Positions 1 through 9,332 are shown, counted from the first letter of the stretch. The stretch: 64,000 nucleotides of DNA from Kitasatospora terrestris (GCF_039542905.1 NZ_BAABIS010000001.1:8494001-8558000); one strand, 5' to 3'. Made by a program: numbers and translations. The notes: generated by a model not told the origin, from the sequence alone.

Positions 1-946
1 CGGTGCGACGGGCGACGTATTCGCGGGTGCGTGGGTCATGGCGCATCCGGACCAGGGCGATGACGTGGAGGGCGTTGTTGGCTTGTCGGTCGCCGCCGCG
101 GTTGAGACGGTGTCGGTGGGTGCGGCCGGAGCTGGCGGGAACTGGGGCGGCCGCGCACAGGTGCGCGAAGGACGCCTCTGACCTGAGCCGGTCGGAGTTG
201 TCACCGGCGGTGATCAGGAGCTGGGCCGCGGTCTCGGTGCCGACTCCGGACAGTGCGACCAGTTCGGGGGCCGCCTGGGTGACCAGCGGTTTGAGCTCGG
301 CGTCGGCGTTGGTGATCTCGTCGGTGAGGTACTGGTAGCGGCGGGCCAGGCGCCGCAGCGCGATCCTGACCGCGCCCGCCGGGTCGTGGGTGTGTGTGCC
401 CGGCCGGGAGCGGGCCAGCTGTCTGATCAGCTCGCTGGTGGGCAGGCCGCGCAGCTTTTCGCGGACCTCTGCGGGGGCGGTGACGATGAGGTTGCGGATC
501 TGGTTGATGGTCTGGGTGCGGGACTTGATGGCTGAGCGGCGGACGACCCGCAGGGACCGGATGGCCTCCACGATGCCGTCGCGGGTCTTGGGTGTGCCGC
601 CGGCCCGGCCGGAGAGCACTGCGGTCGCGGCGGCGTAGGCATCGACGGGGTCGGACTTGCCGTTGGCCCGGCGGGCCCTGCGGTCGGGCCGGTCCACGTC
701 GACGACGGTGACCTGGTTCGTCCGTAGGTGGCGGGCGAGTTCGGCTCCGTAGGCGCCGGTGCCCTCCACCCCGACGGCCATCAGATCGCCGTGCGAGCGC
801 AGCCAGTCCAGCAGTCGCCGGTAGCCGTCGGGTGTGGTGGGGAACGACTCGGTCGCCAGGTGGCGGCCGATGGAGTCAATCACGGCGGCCTGGTGGAAGT
901 CGGTGTGGGTGTCGACGCCGCCGACGACCGCTATGTGGTCTGACAT
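1..946 (-). CDS. IS110-family transposase, cut by window start
   Basis: Reading leftward from ATG at 946, the frame stays open to the window edge (about 315 codons). It begins MSDHIAVVGGVDTHTD and continues with the VEGTGAYG and KSDPVDAYAAA motifs. These are the acidic DEDD (RuvC-like) blocks of IS110/IS1111 transposases, with the first Asp near residue 12, Glu near 60 and Asp near 95. The C-terminal Transposase_20 region with the GVGTETAAQLL helix-hairpin-helix-like motif follows before the cut. IS110 elements usually lack clear terminal inverted repeats, so element ends were not placed. The start is the first ATG of the conserved N terminus. The 3' end lies outside the window. Confidence 0.9.
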   Translation of the reverse strand, partial: MSDHIAVVGGVDTHTDFHQAAVIDSIGRHLATESFPTTPDGYRRLLDWLRSHGDLMAVGVEGTGAYGAELARHLRTNQVTVVDVDRPDRRARRANGKSDPVDAYAAATAVLSGRAGGTPKTRDGIVEAIRSLRVVRRSAIKSRTQTINQIRNLIVTAPAEVREKLRGLPTSELIRQLARSRPGTHTHDPAGAVRIALRRLARRYQYLTDEITNADAELKPLVTQAAPELVALSGVGTETAAQLLITAGDNSDRLRSEASFAHLCAAAPVPASSGRTHRHRLNRGGDRQANNALHVIALVRMRHDPRTREYVARRT

Positions 947-1180
947 GCTGGGCCCTGCTGTCCTTCCGTACGACGTGCGGGGGGATGGCACGCGCCGGTC
1001 GGGCGGCAGGACAAGACTGTGATGGGACCTTTGGCCGGGCTCCTATGAAGTCACAGGCGCCCGACCGGCCGCGTGCATAGCGGCACCGCTCGGACGGTCG
1101 ACGATTCAACCGAAGGACAGCCGAAGCGTCAGTCAGAGGGAGGGTCAGACCGCCGAGCGATGCGATCTACATCCTCACAG

Positions 1181-1534
1181 TCAGAGGTGGTTGCGGTTGG
1201 TGTAGTAGTCGCCGACCTGCTGGCGGTACGCCGGGTCGTCGGTGTGCTCGTCCTTGTGGAACTCGGGGGAGTTCTTGATCTCCTCCTTGCTGCGGCCGAC
1301 CCACACGGTCTTCTCGTTCGCGTCGACGCGGGTGATGACGCCCGCCGGGAGGAGCACCTCGCGGCCGAAGATCCACGGGCCGGTGTCCACCACGATGTGT
1401 GCGGTGTCGACGTCCTCGGTGTGCTTGTCCACCTTGCCGATGTGGCCGTCGGTGGCCTCCACCCGGAAGCCGGTCAGGTCGCTGCCCGCCACGTAGCCCC
1501 CGGCACCCTCGTAGCCCCACAGTCCGCTGCTCAC
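1181..1534 (-). CDS. PRC-barrel domain protein
   Basis: A 117-residue protein. Residues about 15-80 (GSDLTGFRVEATDGHIGKVD, then FGREVLLPAGVITRVD) match the small beta-barrel PRC domain found in RimM, photosynthetic reaction-centre H chains and many stand-alone actinobacterial proteins. The tail (EIKNSPEFHKDE) is polar and typical of Streptomyces PRC proteins. The GTG start at 1534 is preceded by GAGGAGG with a 6-base spacer, which fixes the start. There is no signal peptide, so it is probably cytoplasmic. The exact role is unknown; members are linked to RNA processing or stress. It stands alone between the IS110 element and a possible small membrane gene. Confidence 0.85.
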   Translation of the reverse strand: MSSGLWGYEGAGGYVAGSDLTGFRVEATDGHIGKVDKHTEDVDTAHIVVDTGPWIFGREVLLPAGVITRVDANEKTVWVGRSKEEIKNSPEFHKDEHTDDPAYRQQVGDYYTNRNHL

Positions 1535-1713
1535 AGCTGCCTCCTCGTCGGCTGGTCCTGCTCTGACGCGGGGGCGGCTACCCGGCGGCCGGGGGCGTAT
1601 TCGCGCGACTTTCCCGGCCGGCGGTGTGCCGGCCGGTCAGAGTTCGGCGTCGCGACGGTTCGGGCGCCGGGGGGTGTCGGGGCGAATGTACGGGGCAGGC
1701 GGTGCGGCACCGG

Positions 1714-1884
1714 ATGTCTGTGGAGGCCATGCTCATGATGTTCCTGATGTTGCTTGCGTTGCTGGCGGTCGTTGCTGTGGCGGCCGTCGAGGCGTCCATG
1801 AGCCCGAACGGGCGTCACCGCGGGCGCCGCCGGCTCGTGCACGCCGGGCCGGAGCACCGCGGTCCCGGCCGCCACCGTCGCTGA
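1714..1884 (+). CDS. Possible small membrane protein
   Basis: A 56-residue frame starting MSVEAMLMMFLMLLALLAVV. It has one strongly hydrophobic helix at residues about 5-26, then an Arg/His-rich tail. The hydrophobic run is unusual for a random frame in this G+C range, but there is no clear ribosome-binding site and no recognised family. It could equally be a shadow of non-coding DNA. Confidence 0.3.
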   Translation: MSVEAMLMMFLMLLALLAVVAVAAVEASMSPNGRHRGRRRLVHAGPEHRGPGRHRR

Positions 1885-2353
1885 CCCCGGGCCAGAGCGC
1901 CGTCCAGCCGCAAGGCCGTCCCCGTCCCCGCGGCTCGTCGGGCGCTGGTGCTCGCCGGGAACGCGCAGAGAGGCGCACAGCGCCCTCCGCTTCGGCGTAC
2001 TGCCCGCCGTGGGCTCGACGGCGCCGAATGGGCAGTCGTCGTCGGCGGGCAGGGCCTACCGGTGCAGTACGTAGGGCAGGGCATCGCTCGTGAAAACCGG
2101 CACCCGGGCAGGCCGCAGTGAACACGGGCCGGCGCCAGGACGGCGAGCGCCTCCCGTGGGTCTCCAGCCGGCCGGGCGGACACGGGCTCCACGCGATCGC
2201 GATACTCGCCAGCCGGTGGGGCCACGCACTTCGCGCCGACGGCAGGGGCAAATCGTGTGGGCGCAGTTCGACATCCCCGGCACCTGAGCCGTTCCACCAC
2301 CCTGCCGGCAGCCGGCAGGGCGCTCCTTCCCCCGTAGGCCACCGCTCGCGGGG
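1885..2353. other. Gap with no supported gene
   Basis: About 470 bases G+C-rich in all frames. Long frames exist on the minus strand but their composition (Arg/Pro/Gly runs, overlap with the GltB-like gene) marks them as artefacts. No hairpin terminator or repeat was seen. Confidence 0.5.
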
Positions 2354-3970
2354 TTGGAAGCGGCACTCCGGGTTAGATGGCAGCTCGTGCTGAGACTTCT
2401 GTGGATCGCCGGTTTGGTGTGCGGGTCGGTCGTCGCTGCGGCGGCGGCCTTCGTGGTGTCGCCCTGGTGGTGGCTGGCCGCCATCCCCTTGCTGGCGTTG
2501 ACGGCGCTCGCGGGGGCGGATGTCCTGCAGACCCGGCATTCGGTGCTGCGCAACTACCCTGTGCTGGGCCACCTGCGGTTCGCACTGGAGGGCATCCGCC
2601 CCGAAGTCCAGCAGTACTTCATCGAGCGCAACGTGGACGGGCGCCCGTTCGACCGCGACACCCGCAGCATCGTCTACGAGCGGGCCAAAGGGACCGACGC
2701 GGAGGAACCGTTCGGCACCGAACTCGACCTGTACGAGAGCGGCCGCGAATTCCTCGTACCGTCCATGGCCCCGGTCGCCGTGCCCACGCGGGCCCCGAGG
2801 GTCCGGGTCGGCGGGACGCACTGCACCCGGCCGTACGACATGGCGCTGCTCAACGTCTCGGCGATGAGTTTCGGCTCCCTGTCGGCCAACGCGATCCTCG
2901 CTCTGAACACGGGCGCCGCGCTGGGCGGTTTCGCCCACGACACGGGCGAGGGCGGACTGTCGGAGTACCACCTGCGGCCCGGGGGAGATCTGGTGTGGGA
3001 GATCGGCACCGGCTACTTCGGCTGCCGCAACCAGGACGGGGACTTCGACCCCACCTTGTTCGCCGAGAAAGCGGCGCACCCACAGGTGAAGTGCGTGTCG
3101 CTGAAGCTCAGCCAGGGCGCCAAACCGGGCATCGGCGGCGTTCTGCCAGGGCCGAAGGTCAACGCGGAGATCGCGAAAGTCCGCGGTGTCCCGCAAGGAA
3201 AGACCGTCACTTCCCCGCCCTACCACCGGGTCTTCTCCACTCCACGCGAACTGGTGCAGTTCATCGCCCGGATGCGCCGGCTCGCGGACGGCAAACCGAC
3301 CGGCTTCAAACTGTGCGTCGGCTCCCGCAGCCAATTCCTCGCGGTCTGCAAGGCCATGCTGGAGGAAGGAGTGACACCGGACTTCATCGTCGTCGACGGT
3401 GCGGAGGGCGGAACCGGCGCGGCCCCGCTGGAGTTCGCCGACCACCTCGGGATGCCACTGACCGAGGGCCTGATGACAGTCCACAACGCACTGGTCGGCT
3501 CCGGCCTGCGTGATCGCATCAAAATCGGCGCCAGCGGCAAGGTCGCCACCGGGAACGACCTGGTGAAACGCCTCATCCAAGGCGCCGACTACACCAACGC
3601 CGCCCGAGCCATGATGTTCGCCATCGGCTGCATCCAAGCCCAACGCTGCCACACCAACACCTGCCCCGTCGGCGTGGCCACCCAGGACCCCCGCCGCGCC
3701 CGCGCCCTGGACGTGGACGACAAATCCCAACGGGTGCGCCGCTACCAGGAAGCCACCGTCAAAAGCGCCCTGCAGATCATGGCCGCCATGGGAGTCGACC
3801 ACCCCTCCCAACTGCACCCGCACATGCTCCAGCGCCGCCTCGACCCCCAGACCATCCGCTCCTACGCCGACCTCCACCCCTGGCTGGCACCCGGACAGCT
3901 GCTCCAGGACGCGCCCGAATCGTGGGCGCGCGACTGGAACAGCGCCGACCCCGACCGGTTCACTGTCTGA
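2354..3970 (+). CDS. FMN-binding glutamate synthase family protein (GltB-like)
   Basis: A 538-residue protein. Two hydrophobic segments at residues about 10-55 anchor the N terminus. The rest is the FMN/(beta-alpha)8 central domain of glutamate synthase: SAMSFGSLS near residue 170, SLKLSQGAKPGIGG near 250, VDGAEGGTGAAP near 350, KIGASGKVATG near 395. The GCIQAQRCHTNTCPVGVATQ motif near 430 has the three cysteines that bind a 3Fe-4S cluster in GltS. It lacks the class II glutaminase domain, so it belongs to the membrane-associated stand-alone family, whose substrate is not firmly known. The upstream TTG start is uncertain; GTG at 2387 is an alternative that removes 11 residues. No partner gene is adjacent. 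Confidence 0.9.
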   Translation: MEAALRVRWQLVLRLLWIAGLVCGSVVAAAAAFVVSPWWWLAAIPLLALTALAGADVLQTRHSVLRNYPVLGHLRFALEGIRPEVQQYFIERNVDGRPFDRDTRSIVYERAKGTDAEEPFGTELDLYESGREFLVPSMAPVAVPTRAPRVRVGGTHCTRPYDMALLNVSAMSFGSLSANAILALNTGAALGGFAHDTGEGGLSEYHLRPGGDLVWEIGTGYFGCRNQDGDFDPTLFAEKAAHPQVKCVSLKLSQGAKPGIGGVLPGPKVNAEIAKVRGVPQGKTVTSPPYHRVFSTPRELVQFIARMRRLADGKPTGFKLCVGSRSQFLAVCKAMLEEGVTPDFIVVDGAEGGTGAAPLEFADHLGMPLTEGLMTVHNALVGSGLRDRIKIGASGKVATGNDLVKRLIQGADYTNAARAMMFAIGCIQAQRCHTNTCPVGVATQDPRRARALDVDDKSQRVRRYQEATVKSALQIMAAMGVDHPSQLHPHMLQRRLDPQTIRSYADLHPWLAPGQLLQDAPESWARDWNSADPDRFTV

Positions 3971-4089
3971 CTTTTTGAAGGGACGTCCCGTGGCGGGAGT
4001 GTCTGCTTGACGGTGGATCATGGAATGCCGGGCGGGCTGCCGCCTGGGGATGGGGCCACCGTAGTGAGTGACGTGATGGGTCGTTCCGG

Positions 4090-4402
4090 ATGGTGGCCGG
4101 CCTGGCGCTGCCTCTCGAGGCGCTCGCCGCGCGCCTGCGGCTGGCGGTGGAGCGCGCCTGGGAGGACCTGGGCGACCTGGACACCGTGATCTTCCGCATC
4201 GGCGGCCTGAACTTCGCGCTCAGCCTGCGGACGTACGGCAGTAGGAGACCTGGGTGTGGCTGCACCGCTCCCACGAGGACCGGGCGCCGCCCGGGAGGTT
4301 CTGCTGCACGCTCTTGGCGTGGGCCAGGAGGCGGTGGTGTTCACCGGCGGCCCGGAGGGGGGCTCCCACTACCGGGACGGTGAGGGCCCGGCAGAGCCGT
4401 GA
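4090..4402 (+). pseudogene. Decayed small hypothetical gene with frameshifts
   Basis: The first frame gives MVAGLALPLEALAARLRLAV, then VIFRIGGLNFALSLRTYG. A second frame picks up at TWVWLHRSHEDRA (about 4250-4290). A third gives REVLLHALGVGQEAVVFTGG and ends at TGA 4402. The pieces read in order as one small alpha/beta protein, so the gene appears broken by at least two indels. The family was not identified; the pattern resembles short conserved streptomycete hypotheticals. A sequencing error could give the same picture. Confidence 0.45.
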
Positions 4403-4687
4403 CAGCGGGGGCCGCGAGCCGCCGGCGCCGGTGGAGGGCCCGGGCACCGCCACCAGGCCGGTCGGCGGGCACGTCCCGATCCGTCACCGGGCGTACGGCG
4501 CCCGCCTTGGCCCGGGCTTGCTGCGGTGTTCGGACACCTCCGGCGCCGGCGCCTGGGGCGTCGCGGTCGATGGCCGACGCGGGTCTGCGGCGCTGACGCG
4601 CTGTCCCTGGCCGTGCGCGCCCCGGGCGGGCAGCCGCGCCTCGGCCGGGACGTGCCCTGGCGGTGTGCGGCTGCCCGTGCGGGGGGG
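4403..4687. other. Gap with no supported gene
   Basis: About 285 bases between the decayed gene and the 3' end of hupS. Frames here are G/R/P-rich shadows. No clear hairpin was found. Confidence 0.4.
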
Positions 4688-5341
4688 TCAGGCGGCTGTG
4701 CGGCGGGCGGTGCGCTTGGCGGGTGCGGCCTTCTTGGCAGTCGTGTTGGTCTTGCGGGCCGGGGCGGTGGTCTTCTTGGCGGCGGTGGCGGGTTTCGTCG
4801 GCGCTGCCTTCTTCGCCGGGGTCCTGGCGGTGGTGGTCTTCTTCACCGGGGCCTTCTTGGCCGGCGCGGGGGCGGTGGCCGTGGTGGTGCGCTTCGCGGT
4901 GTTCTTGGCGGTGGTCTTCTTCGCTGGGGCGGTCGTGGTGGTCGCCGTTGCACGCTTGGCAGCGGTGGGGGCGGTGGTGCGCTTGGCCGTGGTGGCGTTG
5001 GCGCGGGAGGGGGTGAGGGAGCCCTTGGGGGTCTTCGCAATGGACGGGCCCTGCTGGGGGAGCTTCTTGGCGCCGGAGACGAGGTCCTTGAAGCCCTGGC
5101 CGGGGCGGAATTTGGGGGTGGTGGTCTTCTTCACCCGGATGGGTTCGCCGGTCTGCGGGTTGCGGGCGGTGCGGGCGGAGCGCTGGACGGGCTCCAGGGT
5201 GCCGAAGCCGGTGACCTGGACGCGTTCGCCGGCGACGACGGCGCGCACCATCGCGTCGAGGACGGCGTCGACGGCGTCCTCCGCCGCGGTCCGACTGCCG
5301 AGCTGGCCTGCGACTGCTTCGACGAGCTGGCCCTTATTCAT
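4688..5341 (-). CDS. hupS: HU-family nucleoid protein with Lys/Ala-rich tail (HupS type)
   Basis: A 217-residue protein. Residues 1-95 are a complete HU domain: MNKGQLVEAVA at the start, VTGFGTLEPV near 50, and RNPQTGEPIRVKKT then PKFRPGQGFKDLV at its end. Residues about 110-217 are a low-complexity tail of repeated K/A/T/P units such as AKKTTAK and PAKKA, like histone H1. This two-part layout is typical of actinobacterial HupS/HupB (mycobacterial HU/Hlp), which compact DNA, HupS being linked to spores in Streptomyces. The frame continues upstream of the HU start, but ATG at 5341 is preceded by AGGGAG at a suitable distance and matches the conserved N terminus. Confidence 0.93.
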   Translation of the reverse strand: MNKGQLVEAVAGQLGSRTAAEDAVDAVLDAMVRAVVAGERVQVTGFGTLEPVQRSARTARNPQTGEPIRVKKTTTPKFRPGQGFKDLVSGAKKLPQQGPSIAKTPKGSLTPSRANATTAKRTTAPTAAKRATATTTTAPAKKTTAKNTAKRTTTATAPAPAKKAPVKKTTTARTPAKKAAPTKPATAAKKTTAPARKTNTTAKKAAPAKRTARRTAA

Positions 5342-5601
5342 GACGGGGGACTCCCTGACAGGTATTTGATGGCGATTTGGACTGTTTTCGTCCTCACGGT
5401 AGGACGAGGCCCGCCATTTCGCCTGCGCACGGGGTCGGCGGGCTGGTCCGCGGTGTCTGGGGTGGGGCCCGCGGCCGTGCCACGGACCGCCCGGGATTGT
5501 GGCGGTGGCCCGGGTGCCGGGTGTGCGGGGGACCTGCGGGGGCCGTTGGCTCGGGCCCGCACGTATGGTGCGCGGCGGCCGGGGACCGACAATGCCGAAA
5601 G

Positions 5602-5631
5602 GCCGTCCCCTCAAGGTGCTGAGGGGACGGC
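5602..5631. terminator. Perfect 12-bp hairpin, bidirectional type
   Basis: GCCGTCCCCTCA, loop AGGTGC, TGAGGGGACGGC, flanked by AAA on the left and TTT on the right. It could act on either strand. It lies between two divergent genes (hupS leftward, 5875 rightward), where no terminator is expected. Confidence 0.7.
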
Positions 5632-5874
5632 TTTCCAGTGCTTTCTCAGGGCCAGTGCAGCGTACCGGCAGGTACCGACAACCGGCGCCGGTTCCGCCCC
5701 ACCGGCACTGTGCCGCAGGGACCAGGGCATTCGATCCGGTGACACGGGCCCGGCACGTCACCGCCGGGCAGCCACCTGACGCCGACCGCAGAGCAGGGGT
5801 TGTCCGGCCGGCTGGGGAGGGGGAGCCGACCTGTTCTCGACCTGCAACCGGGGATGGTCGGGCATGATCAAAGC

Positions 5875-6228
5875 GTGAGTACGTGGTGGACCGGGCGCAA
5901 GGACGCGCTCCTGGCCGCAGTAGCCGACGGCCCGCTGTTCTTCGGCGCCGACCCGATCGACGACCCCGGCATCGCCGAACTCGCCGACACCACCCACACC
6001 CTCGCCCTCGAGTACCTGGCCAGTGACCGCGGCCCGGCCGTCCACCGGGCCGGTGACCTGCTGGAGCGGGCCTGCGCCGAGCTCCAGTGCGCCGACAGCT
6101 TCCGCGGCACGCTGCCGCCCCTGGTCGTACGCCACCTGCGCATCACCGCCGGCTTGCTGGCCCAAGCCCGGGCCTGCCTCCAACCACCGGCCGGCATGCC
6201 TGCGGCGTACGCGCGCGAAGGCGTCTGA
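5875..6228 (+). CDS. Hypothetical protein
   Basis: A 117-residue protein beginning MSTWWTGRKDALLAAVADGP. It is predicted mostly helical, with amphipathic segments (DDPGIAELADTTHTLALEYL, then VHRAGDLLERACAELQCA). No membrane segment or signal peptide. The GTG at 5875 was chosen over frames running back to 5800 because the codons upstream look non-coding. No family recognised and no partner gene nearby. Confidence 0.6.
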   Translation: MSTWWTGRKDALLAAVADGPLFFGADPIDDPGIAELADTTHTLALEYLASDRGPAVHRAGDLLERACAELQCADSFRGTLPPLVVRHLRITAGLLAQARACLQPPAGMPAAYAREGV

Positions 6229-6843
6229 CGCCCCGAAGCCGTCCGGCAACGGCCGGGTGGGCGCCGGCCACAATGCAGACCTTGCCCCTGCTTCTGCGAT
6301 TTTCGCGTGCGCCGGTGCCCGCCTCGGCGGGTGCGACAGCACCCGGGAACAGCCGACGGGCCAGGTGCCCCGAGCAGGAACCCGTGCACCGCATGGCCTG
6401 GTGGCGTGCCCCGCAGCTCGCCCGGACCACCCGGCCTGATACCGAGCGCCACCCCCAGGACGGTGCAAGGACCGTGGCCGAGCCGGCCGACGACGCACCG
6501 GCCCACGCCCACCGCGACCCCTGAGACCCGAAACCCATGAAGCTGTGCCCTGCCGGCGCCACGGTGCCGGGGGCTTGAGGCGTCCGGGTCGGAACGAGTC
6601 ACTTCTCGTGAGCCTGCTGTACCGAACCCTCTTCGCGCAGCGCGTGTCCAGGGTGGGGACAGGCGGGCGGATGGTGGGCCGGGGATGGAGGCGGTCCCAG
6701 GATGTCGGCCTCGCGGTGCCGTAGCGGTCGGTGACCTGGACGGTCGCCGTGTGCGGCTCGCCCCCGGCGAATGGCCCGAGCAGCGTGCGTGAACGGATGT
6801 CAACCCCACCGCTTCCGGACGGCCTTCGCGCATACTCGACCGC
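6229..6843. other. Gap with no supported gene
   Basis: About 615 bases. Frames on both strands are low-information shadows. No strong hairpin, repeat or IS end was recognised. The last part should hold the promoter of the esterase gene. Confidence 0.4.
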
Positions 6844-7827
6844 ATGGAGACCGAGCCCTACCTGGACCCCGAACTGGCCGCCGCACTGGCCGCCCGTGGC
6901 GGGGTGCCCGCGCCGCTGACACCCGGCGGGCTGGCGGCCTGGCAGCGGCGGGACGCCGAACGGCGGCCGAGGCCCACACTGGACCGACTCGCCGACGGCG
7001 GACGGTTCGAAACGGCCGAGCACGACGCGGACGGCGTCGCCGTGGTCTCCGGCCGCCCGGCCGAGGCGGACGGCGTGCTACCCGCGCTGCTGTACCTCCA
7101 CGGGGGCGGCCTGATCGGCGGCAACGCGTACGCCGTACTGCCGCGCGTGCTGCGGGAGCTGGCGGAGCCGCTCGGGCTGACCGTGCTCTCCGTCGAGTAC
7201 CCGCTCGCCCCCGCCGCCCGCTACCCCGCCCCGCTGCACGCCTGCCGCACCGCCCTGCGCTGGGCCGCCGCACACGCCGGACGGCTGCGGATCGACCCCG
7301 ACCGGATCGTGCTCGCCGGCAAGAGCGCCGGCGGCGGACTGGCCGCCGCCCTCGCCCTGCTGCTCCGCGACCGGGGCGGCCCGGCGCCGTACGGGCAACT
7401 GCTGCTCAGCCCGATGCTGGACGATCGCGGCACCACCTCCTCCACCCGGCAGGCCGCCGGCCGCGACACCTGGGACGCCACCTCCAACGCCACCGCTTGG
7501 CAGGCCGCCCTCGGCCCCCTGCACCGCGCTCCCGACCTCCCCCCGTACGCCGCCCCCGCTCGCGCCCACGACCTCAGCGGCCTGCCCCCCGCCTACCTGG
7601 AGGTCGGCTCCGCCGAAACCTTCCGCGACGAGGTCACCGCCTACGCCGACGCCCTCTGGCGGGCCGGCGGCCACGTCGAACTCCACGTCTGGCCCGGCGC
7701 CCTCCACGGCTTCGACACCCTCGCCCCGGACGCGGCCGTCACCCGCACCGCGGTTGCGACCCGGCGGAACTGGCTGCGGCGCCTGCTCGGCCAGGGCACC
7801 CGGGGGCTTACTCCCCTCGGCAGATGA
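6844..7827 (+). CDS. Alpha/beta hydrolase, HSL-type esterase/lipase
   Basis: A 327-residue protein of the hormone-sensitive-lipase (type IV esterase) group. LYLHGGGLIGG near residue 85-93 is the oxyanion-hole HGGG motif. LAGKSAGGGLA near 157-166 is the nucleophile elbow (usually GDSAGG), with Ser near 161. An Asp near 257 and His in GALHGF near 288 complete the likely triad. No signal peptide, so probably cytoplasmic hydrolysis of small esters. The last dozen residues (after RLLGQG) may be altered: GGGGGCTTACT occurs just before the stop and again at 7846, next to the IS5 remnant, suggesting the 3' end was reshaped by that insertion. Confidence 0.88.
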   Translation: METEPYLDPELAAALAARGGVPAPLTPGGLAAWQRRDAERRPRPTLDRLADGGRFETAEHDADGVAVVSGRPAEADGVLPALLYLHGGGLIGGNAYAVLPRVLRELAEPLGLTVLSVEYPLAPAARYPAPLHACRTALRWAAAHAGRLRIDPDRIVLAGKSAGGGLAAALALLLRDRGGPAPYGQLLLSPMLDDRGTTSSTRQAAGRDTWDATSNATAWQAALGPLHRAPDLPPYAAPARAHDLSGLPPAYLEVGSAETFRDEVTAYADALWRAGGHVELHVWPGALHGFDTLAPDAAVTRTAVATRRNWLRRLLGQGTRGLTPLGR

Positions 7828-7856
7828 TCGACGCGTAGGGCAGCCGGGGGCTTACT

Positions 7857-8000
7857 GGGCGTTTTGTCCCTGACTTTGGAGTTCAGGTTCCGCGCCAGCT
7901 TGGGGTGGTTTCGCCGGTGAGCCGGCGGGTCATGAAGTTGATCATGGCGACGTGGACCATGGCTTCGGAGCGGGCCGGGAGGGCTTCGTAGTCGCGGGCG
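7857..8000 (-). mobile_element. IS5-type transposase 3' remnant, copy 1
   Basis: Minus-strand reading gives DYEALPARSEAMVHVAMI then MTRRLTGETTPSWRGT and a stop. This is the C-terminal tail of an IS5-family transposase and is followed by the presumed terminal repeat GGGCGTTTTGTCCCTGAC at 7857. Only about 140 bp of the element remain. Related remnants lie at 27719 and 59771. Confidence 0.75.
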
Positions 8001-8313
8001 AAGACCTTCTCGCGGGTGTCGCAGGAGTTGCCCTGGGTGGCCCAGTGCGGGAACTTCTCGCGGCTGTAGCCGGACATCGAGCCCGCGGCGGCCACCGGCA
8101 GGGCGGCGAGTTCGCTGCGGGCGAGGGCGGCGGGCCCGGCCAGGTACCACCGGCCCCTGCCGGGCCCGGTGCGGTGGCGGGGACGGACGGATCGACGCTG
8201 CCGGTGGCACCGCCTCCACCCGAGGTGGTGCTGGTGCAGGCGGTGCCCGCCACGGCGAGTGCGGCGATCAGGGCGATCCGAACGGCCCGGGGTGCGGTGC
8301 GGGAGGCTGCCAT
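7990..8313 (-). pseudogene. Secreted DUF1524-like (HNH) nuclease, truncated and frameshifted
   Basis: ATG at 8313 starts MAASRTAPRAVRIALIAALA followed by VAGTAC, a lipoprotein signal peptide with lipobox. After a Ser/Gly/Pro linker the continuation is in another frame: SGYSREKFPHWATQG then CDTREKV, the conserved start of actinobacterial secreted DUF1524/HNH nucleases. At CDTREKVFARD the reading runs straight into the IS5 remnant (ARDYEALPA), so the catalytic DxDH part is missing. The two breaks (frameshift near 8150, fusion near 8000) make this non-functional. Confidence 0.6.
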
Positions 8314-8514
8314 GGGCCACTGATACCCGCCCTGGCCCTGATCATCAGCAACGCAACGCCGCGGACGGGTCAGGCCGGGCGCGGGGGCAGGCCCACTCCG
8401 TTGCGCTGACTGCTTCGGCGAACCGGACGACAGGCGCACGGCCGGTTCTGCGGGCGGTTGGCGGCCGATCCGAAGACCAGGCACCCTCTGTGACCACGCA
8501 CGGGGGTAGTCGGT

Positions 8515-8690
8515 CTATTCGCAGGCCACGCCGTCGCCGCCGCGGTCCAGGTGGGGGGCGTAGCCGGGGTCGCCCCGGTGAAGGGGAGTGACGCCTGCGG
8601 CACGGGCCTCGGCGCAGTTCTTGTAGTACACCGCGGGGCCGGGCGCCCGGTGGTGCCTGCCATGCCGGTCTCGGGTTTCGCGCCATGACG
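8515..8690 (-). pseudogene. Excalibur-domain fragment
   Basis: Minus-strand reading ends VYYKNCAEARAAGVTPLHRG then YAPHLDRDGDGVACE and TAG at 8515-8517. This is a complete Excalibur calcium-binding domain (NCxxAR ... DxDxDGxxCE), usually the C-terminal module of secreted nucleases and other extracellular proteins. No signal peptide or start codon in a proper context precedes it in this frame, so it is the tail of a lost gene. Its position just upstream of the DUF1524 fragment may reflect the same destroyed neighbourhood. Confidence 0.6.
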
Positions 8691-8798
8691 CCTCCCGGGG
8701 ACACCCATGAGCTGGGGCCTCTCTGCCCAGGATGCGTCTGTCGGCGCCATCCCACCTGCCATGACGAGGGACCGAGGTGCTACCGGACTGCCTCGGTT

Positions 8799-9305
8799 CT
8801 ACGGGTGGTGTCCGTGGGGCGACGTGCGAACGGCCGAGGGGTGGTGTTCGTGTTCGCGACCCGTGCCCGAGGGCCGGCGGGGGTCTGGTGGGGGAAGGAC
8901 GTCGGTGATGGTCAGGTCGATGGTGCGGACGGGCAGGCCCAGGGCGGCGGTGGCGGTGGTGAAGGCGACGCGGCGCACGTGGTCGGCCTGGTCGGGCAGC
9001 GGGAGTCCGTAGGCGACCAGGAATGTCATGGCGATGGTGACGTCTCCTCGGGGATCGGGGGTGAGGCGGCAGCTGGCTACTACTGCGTCGGTGGCGGTGT
9101 CGACGGCGCGGCGCAGTGCGTCGGCGGCGGTCGTCTCCCAGATGTAGGTGGGGGAGCGGGAGGGGCGTGGTAGGAGTCGCCCGCGGCGGGCGTAGGGGCG
9201 GACGGCGGTCAGGATGTGCTGGGTGAGGTCCGGGCGCGGGGCGGTCGGCCGGGTGGTGAGCGCTTGGGCGGCGCGGCGTACCTCGGCCGGGGCGGTGCGT
9301 GCCCG
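8799..9305 (-). pseudogene. Asp23/Gls24-like protein, 5' end missing
   Basis: Minus-strand reading: LLPRPSRSPTYIWETTAADA, LRRAVDTATDAVVASCRLTP, then VTIAMTFLVAYGLPLPDQAD and TIDLTITDVLPPPDPRRPSG before the stop at 8799. The alternation of short strand and helix with a ...YGxPLPxxAdxVRR... core resembles Asp23/Gls24-type envelope-stress proteins of streptomycetes; the family call is tentative. No ATG/GTG/TTG occurs in frame near the conserved start, and upstream sequence belongs to the opposite-strand gene at 9333. The gene therefore seems truncated at a breakpoint near 9300. Confidence 0.5.
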
Positions 9306-9332
9306 GCGGCAGTGGGGGAGCGGCTGCTGGCG

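Noticed and set aside
1733..4021. 762-codon minus-strand frame across the GltB-like gene
   Set aside because: Antisense shadow of the well-supported plus-strand gene; composition and motifs belong to the plus strand.
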